This document shows positions 1 through 11,327 of a stretch of 64,000 bases of DNA, piece after piece; the stretch's first letter is position 1; every line of letters begins with the position of its first letter. A program made the position numbers and the translations under genes. Location of the stretch: the NCBI RefSeq assembly GCF_025370935.1, contig NC_133485.1, forward strand, positions 19,183,237 to 19,247,236, in the 5' to 3' direction. The notes under the pieces are model-generated. The model was not told where the DNA came from. It saw only the letters and a program-made list of their open reading frames with translations, and ran no database searches. The stretch comes from Choristoneura fumiferana (taxonomy: Eukaryota; Arthropoda; Insecta; Lepidoptera; Tortricidae).

Positions 1-90
1 TGTTTATATTGTCTTAAAATGAATCCGAAATATTTCTAAAGGTAATCAAGAACGTGACCGAATGCCCCTTTGAATGTTATTTCCCGAGAT
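1..90. repeat. Homologue of the upstream flank of OBP copies III and IV
   Basis: The stretch from TGTCTTAAAA onward, with the later blocks AAGGTAAT, GAACGTGAC and TTTCCC, aligns in the same orientation with about 15439-15530 and 19836-19930. Those lie some 440 and 740 bp upstream of OBP ATGs. Confidence 0.6.
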
Positions 91-744
91 TTATTTTATT
101 TATTTTTAGCCGTGGTTGACAAAAGGTTTTCATAATCACTGTTTTAAATGTGTCTAAGGCGTGACTACGTGTAAGTCAAAGGTTTTGATAGAATAAAACT
201 TTACAGCAATGTTCAGTCAAGCTTGTTGGGTATGGTACCCTTACATCACGTCTTAGGTACCGTCACTTGGCTTGACGTCAGATAACAGCGTAGGTGTCAT
301 GCATCATCACGAGGGACAGCGCATCTTCTGTAAGGTTGTATAATTCACCTTTTCGTATCCTAAAATCGGTCGGAGCAGGACAAACCTCTAGGCATAAGTA
401 ACCTTTGTATTCTTTAGTAATTAAACTCGTTTATTGTACTTCGCATATCATTTAATCTCCTTCCCCTGATTCGTTCGAAAGATTCGTTCTTATTTCAAAT
501 TAGAAAATAGTAATGGAATTTCATGCAACATTACTGGCTATTTATGGTATACTGCCAATTAAGAAAAACGTAGTTCGTTAATGTGTATTTACTTTTTATC
601 TCTTATTTGACTAGATTAATTAATTAAATTAAATCAGGTATTAAATATAATAAACAATGATTGACATTTATTGTGAATAATTTATTTATATAACCAATTA
701 ATAAGGTATCGACATTTTTATTAAATCAAATCATCTCAAGATTT
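91..744. other. Gene-free AT-rich intergenic DNA
   Basis: No coding exon or recognisable repeat was found. From about 745 the sequence joins the 3' flank that is shared by all four OBP units. Confidence 0.5.
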
Positions 745-1081
745 TTATAATTAAAAAATGTCCACAGTTATGCTACAAAAAGAATTTCCCGAATTTCCGA
801 ATTAATTTCAAAACATGTTAAGTATACAGCAACTTAGGATAGGTATGGTGGGATGATTTGGGCATGTATACAAGAGAACTGGCCTGACATTGTATCAGAC
901 TGGGAGATTGGATTTAACAAAGGGTTTGCACAGCTGCAGGATATTATAATTTAAGCTATTAAAATTGTTTTTTTTTTACCTCATTTCCTCTGCTCAAATT
1001 ATGCTCACGTTATCTCTATTCATCTTAAATATTAACTGTGAATATCAAGCGTCTCAATTCGTTTTCAGTGCGGACATGCCG
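745..1081 (-). repeat. Duplicated 3' flank of OBP unit I
   Basis: Matches the flanks of unit II (about 5755-6384), unit III (about 9270-12542, interrupted by a transposon) and unit IV (about 16670-17060). Shared landmarks are TCCACAGTTATGCTACAAAA, CAAAACATGTTA and GCCTGACATTGTATCAGAC. Confidence 0.7.
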
Positions 1082-2946
1082 CTACGGGAACAATTTCAAG
1101 TACTGGCGGCGAAAGCACATAGCGTATTCAAGAGCTTGATCGCATCCTTTGACCGTGTACGGGCAGTTGGCCATGGAGTCTTTTAACTGTTTCTCTTTAT
1201 CCGCATCTACACAAGAAATGACTATTGAAAAATAATTGGTCAATACACCGTACCATACCATCATTGCAATCGTCCCACTGCATGTTCATGAGTTGCTACT
1301 TATCTATTGCTATGTATTCATTTCCCCTCATGGGCCACCATGTATCTAAAGAGATACACCAAAGGGTGAAGATAAAGATGCAGAATAAAATTAATACCAT
1401 ATGCGTTAATTATTATAATGAAAAAATTATAGTTTACTGTTTAGGTAGAGGCTGTTGTATAGATTTTTTTCTCAAACATCCAAGGAAATATCGTCCTTAT
1501 TTTCGTAATCATAGAACGCCAAGAACGTCAGGTTTTCACGGGATACCCGTAAAAGTAACAAATTTGGAGTCAAAAAGACTCCACAAAAAAACAATCATAA
1601 TGTAGAACCTTATTAAACCAATATTTAAAATTAACAAAAAGAACTGAAAGAGTTACCAGCTCCAATTTCCAGATAAAAATCTTGGCATCTGCTAATATCA
1701 AAATTGCCGTTAGAGTCCACGATCCCATAGCTTTGTAACATGCATTCAACCAGGCACCCAGTGTCAGGAGCTGGTTTGAAATCCTCGTCCCAAAAGTGCT
1801 CTCCCTGCTCGGCAACTTCCTTTTTAAATCCGTTCTAAGACAAAAATAGAGCTCGATTAAGGCAGCGTTTCCACCAAAGATGTGCGAACGAAAGTACGAT
1901 GCGAGGAATGTGTTTGTCATGAACCAGTAGAAATGCTTATTTTCCTTATCTTTTAGCTCTGGTGGAAACAATTTAGAGGAGTGATTTAAATGTTACAACC
2001 TTTAATACAAATTGAGTATTTTGCTGTGCTATTAGTAACTGATATGAATTCGTATTATTTTTGGGTAAAGAAAGTATATTATTTTTTGATTTAAATTCCA
2101 CCCATTTTATTACAAGCTTTTATTTCGTTTCACCTGTTCTGTTTAAGTAGCAATTTATTTATAAACAAATAAATAAAATATATACAATAATTAACAGAAA
2201 TAAATAAAAAATAACTAAAACTAACTTACTTTAATCCTAAAAATCTATATTTACAAATATCACCCAAGTTTGAAAGTACTACAGTACAGTAGTACAGTAG
2301 TAGTAGGTTTGTAGTAAACTGTCTCACAGTTTGGCGAACATTTAATTTAAGGTACAATGTATTTGCATTTTTTATTTAAATAAATTGAAAAAAAAAACAT
2401 CCATATTTATATCAGTCTCTAGAATTTAACACAACAGTTAACAGTTGATAAACACACGCTTTCTTATAATGACGAGGTTATCCTGAAACTAAAGCATTCT
2501 TACTACATACATGTGACAAAATGTTACTTAAATTAATTTTTCCTTTTAAGTTCATTTATTTTTTCTAATAAAAGTTTGTTTTAACTAGGTTTAAATTCTT
2601 TTATTTAATTAGAAACCGCATTATAATATAAAGGGACCTATTTGAAAGTAAATCCTCCATAGATGCTGGGAAGTCTACCGGAAACGGACAATTAGTTAGA
2701 GGAAGCTATATTCTCTGGGTAGTACAGAAGGGGTCGTGGTGGCGATCCTTAGGGAAGATCTACGTGCATTAAATAAAACGTCTTCCTGCTTATTTTGTTG
2801 ATTATAACTCATACCTTTTTTACGCAGTGATTGGCTACTTCTTGACCTTTAGTCATTATGTTTTCCTTCAGATCTTTGCCTGCCATAACTGCTCGACAAA
2901 GAAACAAAACACTCAATAATATTTTTGTGAAAATCATTTCTACCAT
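1082..2946 (-). CDS. Small classic odorant-binding protein, copy I (144 aa, 3 exons)
   Basis: The exons are 2946-2815, 1834-1657 and 1206-1082, with GT-AG introns of 980 and 450 bp and an intron phase pattern identical to the other three copies. The product is a secreted OBP with a signal peptide of about 22 residues (hydrophobic core FTKILLSVLFLC, cleavage near VMA/GKD). The six OBP cysteines fall at residues 41, 71, 75, 118, 125 and 134, with C2-X3-C3 and C5-X8-C6 as in the family. The C4-C5 gap is only 6 residues. A seventh mature cysteine lies at residue 94 (ISRCQDF). The reading frame ends at TAG directly after LKLFP, where the other copies continue for six more residues, so the C-terminal tail is shorter; the fold core is complete. 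This is the most divergent of the four copies, especially in mature exon 1. Function as a hydrophobic-ligand carrier is inferred from the family. Confidence 0.9.
1860..1968. repeat. Fold-back MITE remnant in intron 1 of OBP copy I
   Basis: Runs from GCGTTTCCACCAAAGATGTG to the inverted CTCTGGTGGAAAC. It is the same family and intron position as 6993-7210 and 14136-14314. Confidence 0.55.
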
Positions 2947-2985
2947 ATTTCTGTTATCGACTACCGCTTGACTTCAATTTACACT

Positions 2986-3016
2986 TGATTTCAGAAGTTT
3001 ATTGGTTTTTTTTATT
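2986..3016 (-). promoter_or_regulatory. Putative core promoter of OBP copy I
   Basis: On the minus strand an AATAAA TATA-like box (3016-3011) sits 30 bp before a TCA initiator-like site (A at 2986), about 40 bp before the ATG at 2946. Box position and spacing match the other three copies. Confidence 0.5.
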
Positions 3017-3055
3017 GCATTGTTAGGATTTACTTGGCATGCTTCAATTATAATA

Positions 3056-4075
3056 AGGCTCCGTTTCCACCAGAGATTGTGCGAGGATGTGTTGCGAGGA
3101 ATATGTGTTTCATTAACCAATAGAAACGCTTCATTTACATGAGCTCTGCTCTCGCTTCTATTGGTTGCTGCAACTTTGCCTAGATTTTCGTTTTTTTTTT
3201 CAAATAACTGTGGAGGTATTCATATCGCTAAATAGTAGAAAGTGCTTCGATCACTTTGATAAATAGAACGTCAATTGGACGACTAATTACTGGATATAAC
3301 AACATTTAATATAATTTAATTGGATATAATCACTCAAAGGACATAATAAACTTTTGGTATAACAACAATCAGTATAATTTCACGGCGTATACCTAATGTT
3401 CAAATAGTATAATACATTTTTGATATAACGTTTATTGGATATAATGTATATTGGATATAAGTATTAGTGGTATAATGTTTTGTAAGATATATATTTTTTT
3501 TCGGTTGCAATCTGTTTATAATATGTACTTATTTTTGTTATATTTATTTATTAAAAAAACTATAGTATTATACAAAAGAGTCGGTTCTGGAGCTTCACCT
3601 GCCGCTGCCGCGGCACGCTCGCTTCGCTCGCTAGGCTCGCGCGCTTTAAGGTCACAGTTCCACCTAACACTCCTCCTCGCTTCGCTCGTCGTCCAAAAAT
3701 TACCTAACCCAAAGTACATCAAATCGAATTAAGAAATAAGTTTGGTTTTTAAGATAAATTGCATTATATCAAATGAAAATTATATCAATTCTTGTTAAAT
3801 CCTATCCACAATGTCAAACTGTACAACACCTCAAAAATCACACCTGCGACCGCTGACTTTTGTTTCGCCGTTGACAAAAAACCGTTGGAGTTACAAGAGG
3901 AAAACAATAAAAAATGTTTGCTTCGATAAACGAACGTGATACTCATGTAGATAAAAGTTTAAAAACCTATAAGGAAGCTGTTACTGTTATCGTCTCTAAA
4001 CCAAATCAGGCAATATTGTAACCAGAAGGCAAAGTTGAAGCAGTTTACGGCACATCTCTGATGGAAACACAGCCT
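3056..4075. mobile_element. Non-autonomous TIR element of about 1.0 kb
   Basis: The ends are AGGCTCCGTTTCCACCAGAG and, inverted, CTCTGATGGAAACACAGCCT, flanked by TA on both sides (3054-3055 and 4076-4077). The inside holds an array of GGATATAAT-like words (3285-3475) and a GC-rich GCTTCGCTCG segment, but no transposase. The end sequence is related to the short fold-back MITEs in the OBP introns. Confidence 0.6.
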
Positions 4076-4292
4076 TATAGTTTGCTAGATCTAACTTCCT
4101 CGGAATAATAACTAAAGCAATTAAAACCCTAATGGGCGAATATTTGAGCGTTTTGACCGCGCGGTCAAAAGTCATTAGCGTCCCTTGTTAATTAGCACAA
4201 CGGAAAGACCTGTCACAAGAATTTTAATCATGCTAAATTCAGTATCAGTGTTGTCTTTTAATAACACCTGCGAAGACACTATAGATGATGAT

Positions 4293-4520
4293 TATCTTGC
4301 TCGCTAATACTGCCGTGAAGCAGCAGTGCTTGCACTGTTGTGTTTCGGCGTGGAGAGTAAGACAGCCGGTGAAATTACTGGCACTTGAGGTATCCCATCT
4401 TAGGCCTCTAGGTTAGCAACGCATCTGCAATACCCCTGGTGTTGCAGATGTTTATGGGCGGTGGTGATCTCTTACCATCAGGAGACCCACTTGCTCGTTT
4501 GCCATCCAGTTGAATAAAAA
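4293..4520 (+). repeat. Interspersed repeat (LINE 3'-end-like), GTGAAGCAGCAGTGC family
   Basis: Shares CTTGCTCGCTAAT, GTGAAGCAGCAGTGCTTGCA, GGCGGTGGTGATCTCTTACC and an A-rich end with copies at 5221, 44470, 56478 and 63073. Confidence 0.6.
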
Positions 4521-5220
4521 AAAAACACTGCAAAAACGCTAAATATTCGCCCTTGCACAATAAAAAACAATAAATTTAAAAAATCATAAACCCCACTGCT
4601 TTATAAAATACTCAAAAGAAGAAAACATTACGTGGAAGTAGTGGTCTAGAACTCTATTAAGTAGCTAACTTAAACTTCAACAGTCGGGACCCATTAGGTA
4701 CTAAGAATTTTTGAGTTGGTCACGATTTGAATGGGTACCAACTGTTTTTTTTTTTGTATTTGGTCTACAAACTGGATAGTAAATCATTCCTACACAATTT
4801 ATGCTTCTTAATATTAGCATACATCTCACTTATATCCTAAAATAGTAGACACAACATGCACAAATGGTAAACAGTTATTTATAAAACTAATTCGAACTTA
4901 ATAGACAAAAGAGAAAAAAAACTAAAACAAAAAAAAAACCAAAGGACTGTTGTAGTTTAAGTTAGCTACTTAATAGTTATAGACCACTACGTCCACGTCT
5001 TGTTTTCTTCTGTTGAGTACATATGTATGTCACAATTCTCAATATTATGAGCCAAATTTGAAATTTTATGTCAAATATTTTTTGAGCTATGAGGGGGCCA
5101 AAGTAGCTCCAAATGGTTCGGGTAAAATTACACACGGTGCTGCTCGCCAGTTCTGTTAGCATATTATTTCCCAACGCGCTCAATTTCCAAACTTCATAAT
5201 TAGGGATCGTTCTAACCTGT

Positions 5221-5338
5221 GTTAGGCTTACTCTCCACGCCGAAATACACCAGTGCAAGCACTGCTGCTTCACGGCAGGATTAGCGAGCAAGATGGTGGT
5301 AGCAATCCGGGCGGACTTTGCACAAGGTCCTACCACTT
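5221..5338 (-). repeat. Interspersed repeat, GTGAAGCAGCAGTGC family, truncated
   Basis: An inverted copy of the same family, kept from the CTCTCCACGCC block to AAGGTCCTACCAC. It interrupts duplicated OBP intergenic DNA that is continuous at 8525-8600. Confidence 0.6.
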
Positions 5339-5814
5339 AGTTTACTAATAAATATATTAACTATGGAAAAAAACTACTTACCAGCCTTTATAGTATGACG
5401 AAGGTCTGGTTCAACTGATCTTGGCCTACGTATGAAATCAGCGTTTATTTTATATTCAGGTAGATATTTATAATGTTGGACACAAAGACATAGTTATGTG
5501 CAGTTTAATTTATTAATTTTATGATACTGTTATTACTAAAAATAATAAAAAATAATTAAATAATATCTGCTTTCCATCTTTTTCTGTCTCGGCCTGCCTT
5601 GCACTCGGCACTGGTTGAGTGCACTAATGTGGGTGCATCTGGCAGCCATTTCCCGTCAAGTGTCATTAAAGAAAGTTTTGAAGTCCATCCGATTTATTTT
5701 GGCAGGTGGTTGAAGAAGTAAAAAACATCACATATTTTTCTCAGGATTTTTTATGTTTAAAAAATACCCACAGTTATGCTACAAAAACGAGACTGCATTT
5801 TTATTCAAAACTTG

Positions 5815-6000
5815 TATCGAAAATACAAACTGAAATATATGCATAGAAAAACCAGAAAAATAAGACCAGCGCTCAGTCCAGTGGTGGTGTAGTGGTATAG
5901 CACGTGGCACGGAATGCCGAGGACCTGGGTTCAATTCCCAGCGCTGGTCTTATTTTTCTGGTTTTTCTATGCATCTATATTTCAGTTTGTATTTTCGATA
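5815..6000 (+). repeat. tRNA-headed SINE between 59-bp inverted arms
   Basis: The arms at 5815-5873 and 5940-6000 are near-perfect inverted copies, with one CT insertion. The loop carries a tRNA-like promoter: A-box-like GTGGTGTAGTGG and B-box GGTTCAATTCC. A related copy lies at 13015-13132. Confidence 0.6.
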
Positions 6001-6384
6001 TGGGTTTTAAGGGATGACCGTAAAAGTAACAAAAAATTTGGAACTGAAATAAAAAATACAAAAAGATTCCAAAAAAACAATCTCAAAACTTGTAATAAAA
6101 ACCTTTACAGAGGTTTTTAAGCAACAAGTAAGCCCAACCATCTTATGAAATATTTCGCATCAATTTCAAAACATGTCAGGTAATACAGCAACGGGGGAGA
6201 TGGTAGGATTTGGGTGTGTATACAAGAAAACTGGCCTGACATTGTCAGACTGGGAGATGTGGATTTAACAAAGGGTTTGCACTTCACTTTTCGACCTCAT
6301 TTCCTCTGCTAACATTGTAATTATCACTATTCCTCTTAAATATTAGCTCTGTGAATATCACCAACTGAATCATCTCAATTCATC

Positions 6385-7483
6385 TTAAATTCGGACATGC
6401 GGCTGCGGGCGCAGGTTCAAGTACTGGCGGCGAAAGCACATAGCGAATTCAAGAGCTGCAGCGCATCCCTTGACCTTGAACGCGCAGTTGGCGGCCATTG
6501 CGTCTCTTAACTTTTTCTCTGTATCCGCATCTGCACAAGAAACGACTACTGAAACAATATTGTTCAATACGCCGTACCATACCATCATTGCTTTCGCCTC
6601 ACTGCATGTTTATGAATTTCTACTTATTAATTTATATTCTCTAAATATTAATTTCCCCTCATGGGCCACCATGTTATCTCTTTGGTGAAGATATGGGGCC
6701 ACCCTCGTTGTCATGGTAAAATTATCGATGGTATAAATACAACCTTATTAAACCAATATTGAAATATAACAATCAAATTGAAAGAGTTACCAGTTCCACT
6801 ATTTCGATATAAATAATTGATTTTTTTAAAGTTTAGATTTCCATGAATGTCGGTGATCTCTATTACTCTTAATATGCATTCATACAGGCATCCAACTTCA
6901 GGAGTTGGTTTGAAATCCTCGTCCCAAAAGAGCTTTGTCTGGTCGGCAACTTCCTTTTTAAATCCGTGCTAGGACAAAGAAAGAACTCACTTAAGAGTGC
7001 GTTTCCACCAAAGATGTGCGAAAATACGATGCAAGGAATGTGTTTGTCATGAACCAATATAAATGCTTATTTTATTTATCTTCGCACAGCGCAGCTCTGG
7101 TGGTAACTGCTTAGAGGAGCGGGGATAGATAAATGAAGCGTTTCTATTGGTTCATGACAAACAATTTTCTCAAAATGCATCCATGCACATCTCTGATGGA
7201 AAAGTAGACTAACAGGTTGCCTTTTAGGTTACTGATGAGGTTCGCAACTTCTTGCTCGTAGTAATACAGTTCGTAAATAATAATTGTTGATTTTAAAAAT
7301 GTTGAGTATCGAAACGATTGCGGCACAATATACAGAAAAGGAACAGCATACCTCTTCTATGCAAATTTTCGCTCCAAGTTCAATCTTAGCCGATACCTTT
7401 CTCATTAATAAGTCGTCTGCCTTAACTGCTCGACACAGAAACAAAAAACTCAATAATATTTTAGTGAAAATCATTTCTTCCAT
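6385..7483 (-). CDS. Small classic odorant-binding protein, copy II (151 aa, 3 exons)
   Basis: The exons are 7483-7352, 6968-6791 and 6530-6385, joined by GT-AG introns of 383 and 260 bp, the most compact copy. The signal peptide is about 22 residues, ending near VKA/DDL. The family block FWDEDFKPTPEVGC precedes C2, and the last exon carries the VKGCAAALEFAMCFRRQY block with C5-X8-C6. Cysteines lie at about 41, 71, 75, 119, 126 and 135. The tail ends QPHVRI then TAA. No stop, frameshift or lost splice site is seen, so the copy looks functional. The start is the first of two in-frame ATGs (residues 1 and 4). A core promoter with canonical TATAAA lies just upstream (7524-7553). Role: a secreted soluble carrier of small hydrophobic molecules, inferred from family membership. 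Confidence 0.93.
6993..7210. repeat. Fold-back MITE in intron 1 of OBP copy II
   Basis: GTTTCCACCAAAGATGTGC and, inverted, GCACATCTCTGATGGAAAA. The inner arms pair CATGAACCAATA with TATTGGTTCATG. It sits at the same intron site as in copy III, so it predates that duplication. Confidence 0.6.
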
Positions 7484-7523
7484 GTTTCTCTTATCAACTA
7501 CTGCTTTTCGTTAATCTACAATT

Positions 7524-7553
7524 GATTTCACAAGTTTATTTGAAATGTTTATA
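7524..7553 (-). promoter_or_regulatory. Putative core promoter of OBP copy II
   Basis: A canonical TATAAA (7553-7548) lies 29 bp before a TCAATT initiator-like site (A at 7524). The predicted 5' UTR is about 41 nt to the ATG at 7483. The surrounding ~110 bp are conserved among the four OBP copies. Confidence 0.6.
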
Positions 7554-7605
7554 GCATGGTTAGTATTTGCCCGGCTTGTTTCAATTTTAAGTTAATCTCG
7601 TTAAT

Positions 7606-7912
7606 ATTACAATAAATGCGAAAGTTTGTAAGTCTGTTTGTTTGTTACCTCATCTCGTTTAGGCCACTGAACCGATTTACATGAAATTCGATATAGGTTC
7701 AGATAGTTCGAGTCCCGGAGAAGGACATAGAATACTGGATGCCGCAAAAGTCGAACGTCTTCAACCGACGCGATGCGTCGCATCAGATCGGAAAGAATAA
7801 GAAACATACGCGACGACTGCCGAACGCGGCCGGCAGGATGTCGACGCATACGATCGGCTCTTCTCCGCGCCGTCGCCAATGAATAGTGCCACCCGACTAC
7901 AGCTTCGAACGC
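7606..7912. repeat. Repeat fragment upstream of OBP copy II promoter
   Basis: Carries AAGTTTGTAAGTCTGTTTG, GTTCGAGTCCCGGAGAAGGA and a GC-rich CGATCGGCTCT block. Homologous DNA lies at the same place upstream of copies III (15112-15310) and IV (19212-19700). Confidence 0.6.
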
Positions 7913-8215
7913 ACGCGACGGATAAAAATATAATTTAATAGATAAATACATGTTTAAATACTGATTAAACGTCCAAGACTCAAAAGCAAACATTCTTACT
8001 ATCCATATTTATCTGCCCCAACCAGGGATCGAACCGGGGACCCTCACTTATAATCAGGTTTATTTACTTAAATATTTCTTAACGCCTATTGCAAATACGC
8101 CGCAAAACTTTGTTAATATTATTGGTAGGAGTCTATATAAACATACTTTAGGGCTGTCTGGCAGGGGATTACCGCCCTATAAAGTGTCTGGCAATGAAGG
8201 ATGTGATTTCTAATA

Positions 8216-8405
8216 TCATCATCATCAGCCAGAAGACGTCTACTGCTGATCAAAGACCTCCCCCTTAGAACGCCACAATGAACGACAACTCACCATCTTG
8301 TATCCATCGGTTACCCTCCCTCACGACACGATGTCGCCAGTCCACCTAGTGGGAGGCCTGCCAACGCTTCGTCTTCCGGTTCGCGGTTGCCACTCGATAA
8401 CTCGA
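8216..8405 (-). repeat. Non-LTR reverse-transcriptase 3' fragment
   Basis: Same family as 35084-35405, which still encodes the RT C-terminal tail. Here only the CATCATCAT...GACGTCTACTG...GGGAGGCCTGCCAACGCTTC portion is kept, with many changes. Confidence 0.5.
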
Positions 8406-8840
8406 CTTAATTTCTAATATCATTCCGGGTAAAATAAATGTCAAAATTGGGTCTTATGGTATAACGAAAGTAAAGGGGAAATTTTATCATGTTTGAGAGG
8501 TAGGTACGTGATATTATTATTTCCCAGCGTGCTCAATATCCAAACTTCATACTTAGTTAGGAATCGTTCTTATTCACCCTTTATAGTATGACGAAGGTCT
8601 GGTTTAACTGGGATCTTGGTCCAGTAAGGATGAAATTGCCGTTTATTTTAAATTCAGGTAGGTATTTATGATGTGGGACAAAGAGACTCAGCTATGTGCA
8701 GTTTAATTTATTCATTTTATGATTCGCCTGCTAACGTATCTGCTGAATACTGTTATTAGTAAAAAAAAAACTCATTATCTTCTTTCTTTCTTTCTCGGCC
8801 TTGGTTTGCCTCGCCCTGGGCACCGGTTGAGTGCACCAAT

Positions 8841-9023
8841 AGCCGCGTATCCACTAGAGGCAGCCTCGGGCCGAGCGGCTGCCTCGCTCCGAGGCCGCGC
8901 AAGTGGAGACGCTGCCAAAGGCACGGCTCAGACTGAGGCTCCTTTGAGCACGGCCAAAAAACCGACAAAATATGGCTCGGCTCGCGGTGCTCGGCCTGAG
9001 GCTGCTCTAATGGATACGCGGCT
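8841..9023. mobile_element. 183-bp GC-rich MITE, copy 1
   Basis: A perfect 13-bp TIR (AGCCGCGTATCCA and its inverse) is flanked by the 3-bp target duplication AAT (8838-8840 and 9024-9026). Base for base identical to 10362-10544. The TSD length fits PIF/Harbinger-type MITEs. Confidence 0.8.
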
Positions 9024-10320
9024 AATCAAATGTGGATGGCAGATATTCCCAGTCTAGTGTCAATAAATAAAGATGTTGAAATTCATCCGATTTATTTTGG
9101 CAGATAGTTGAATAAATTTAAGAATGGTTTATACAGATGTACTGACTTAATAAACACATGCACGCCTATTCCTACCAGCCAAATTGTTATCAGCAATGTT
9201 ATTATGGTGTTTTGCAGTTTCATTACAAAACACTATAAAAATTACTCAGGATTTTAATATAAGTACTTAGTTAAAAAATTGTCTACAGCAGTTATCCTAC
9301 AAAAACGAGACTGCAATGTTATTCGCAACTTTTAATGAAAACCTTTACAAACGTTTTTAGGCAACAAGTGAGCCTGGCTATTTTACAATACATACATTAC
9401 AAATATGTTTTATTGCACACCATACATCAGCAAATATCAGCATTAATTTCAAAACATGTTAGATATCGTCCCCTTACGACCAGAATCGCTTAAGTCACTT
9501 TTGGCAAAACTGAGTTAAATATATCGTTAGAATGTACTTTCCAAGATCTACATGCTGTTGAAACCCGTTTTACTGTACGATACTCCAATACCGAGTTACG
9601 TTTTTCTTAAGCTCACTTAAAGCCGATTTTTAAGAAAATCAACAGCCAAAAACAACTACGCGTCGGTTAAACAGCATTTTTTTTTATTTTACAACAGCAA
9701 AAATATTTTAATGTCAAACAAGCGATTTTGGAATGTTAAGATTTCAATAAAAATGCAATTTGAGTACTGCCTAAAAGTGCTAAAATAATGTTAGTAGGTT
9801 TCGCCTGTTGAGCATTACTTTATATTTCAATTATTGCAACAGCGAAAACAAACTAAATATAATATAGGCGATATTGCTTGTAACAATGTTTGCTTCGACC
9901 ATAAGAAGCGCTACAGCCAAAATCGCTTAAGTATCGCTTAGACGTTTCGCGCTGTATTGTAAAGTAGTGTGCACTTTGTGTAGGCTAGCTTAGTCGATTC
10001 GTACACGCTTGAAAGCACGATTCATAATAAGTAATTTTTAAAAACTTATTTATTTAATTATAGATCTGTTCACTAACGAAAGTCTGCCCCTCCACATTCT
10101 ATAATTAATTGTAATTGTACCTAAACGTATCCGTACGACAAGTCTATGTGTGCGTAGCTCGAACTTGTCCTCATGGCTTCAGTCGCAAGCGTACCGTCAG
10201 TCACGCACACTAAGACTAAGACAATGTGTAAGTACTTAAGAGGTTTTCTCGTGAGTGAACAGAACTATGTATAACAGCGATTCACTTGCCATAATTTAAC
10301 AGTGTTTTTCTTTCAGGTGA

Positions 10321-11327
10321 CGATAAGGAGCATGGATATTCAGGTTTCGATGAACTAAATAAGCCGCGTATCCACTAGAGGCAGCCTCGGGCCGAGCGGC
10401 TGCCTCGCTCCGAGGCCGCGCAAGTGGAGACGCTGCCAAAGGCACGGCTCAGACTGAGGCTCCTTTGAGCACGGCCAAAAAACCGACAAAATATGGCTCG
10501 GCTCGCGGTGCTCGGCCTGAGGCTGCTCTAATGGATACGCGGCTATAGAAAAACATATAACCAGATCCAACAGACCGTCAAAATGAACCGTGATTGTCAT
10601 TTAGATAACCTACTTATTTACTACTTCGTATCGTAGGTACGTCGTATCAATGAAAAGCTTATCACGGCATAAAACATTTACGTAGTCACACATTTTCATT
10701 GTTCTTGGCTTAGGTAATATTAATTATCCATAGCTGGTTTGAGTAGCCACAGCTAAGACAAGCAGTGATGAAGAAGAAGACTGATGATTATTACCATTAA
10801 GGTTATTTTTCATCACTGCTTGTCTCAGCTGTGACTACGTCCGGCACACGCTCAATAACGTCTTCATCACAGGCCAGTGCAACGTCATTAAATCTTTATT
10901 TTTTTAGCTGCGCTTATTGGCAGTGGATTAGTGTATAGCTTTTTAATGCAGGTAGTTTAAATTCCTCTACTGAAAGAGGTTCAACAGAGTTTGGATTCGA
11001 TTTTCTGTTGCCTTGTCTTGTTCGACGGTTGGTTTGCAAAGTTACAGGCCTGGTATCAAAACTCAAAAAGTCAGACGACATGTCGTAATTGATAAAAATA
11101 TTACCTATACAAATATTAAGCCAAGAACAATGAAAATGTGTGACAACGTAAATGTTTTATGCCGTGGTAAGCTATTCATTGATACGACGTACCTACGATA
11201 CGAAGTAGTAAATAGTAGGTATCTAAATGACTCTCGCGGTTCATCACGACGGTCTGCTGGATCTGGTTATACCTATGTCTTTCTATTTAGTTCATCGAAA
11301 CCTGAATATCCATGCTCGTTATCGTTT
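10321..11327. repeat. Large internal inverted repeat within the TIR transposon
   Basis: The left arm (10321 to about 10720, interrupted by the 183-bp MITE) pairs with the right arm (about 11083-11327). For example, GGATATTCAGGTTTCGATGA pairs with TCATCGAAACCTGAATATCC. The loop holds a second hairpin, GACAAGCAGTGATGAA with TTCATCACTGCTTGTC (about 10756-10828). Confidence 0.7.
10362..10544. mobile_element. 183-bp GC-rich MITE, copy 2
   Basis: Identical to 8841-9023 over all 183 bp, flanked by the 3-bp duplication ATA. It is inserted in the left arm of the inverted repeat of the 2.76-kb transposon and so is younger than it. Confidence 0.8.

Noticed and set aside
8719..9057. 112-residue open frame
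   Set aside because: It lies over the GC-rich 183-bp MITE and owes its length to GC content; the same translation recurs at the second MITE copy.
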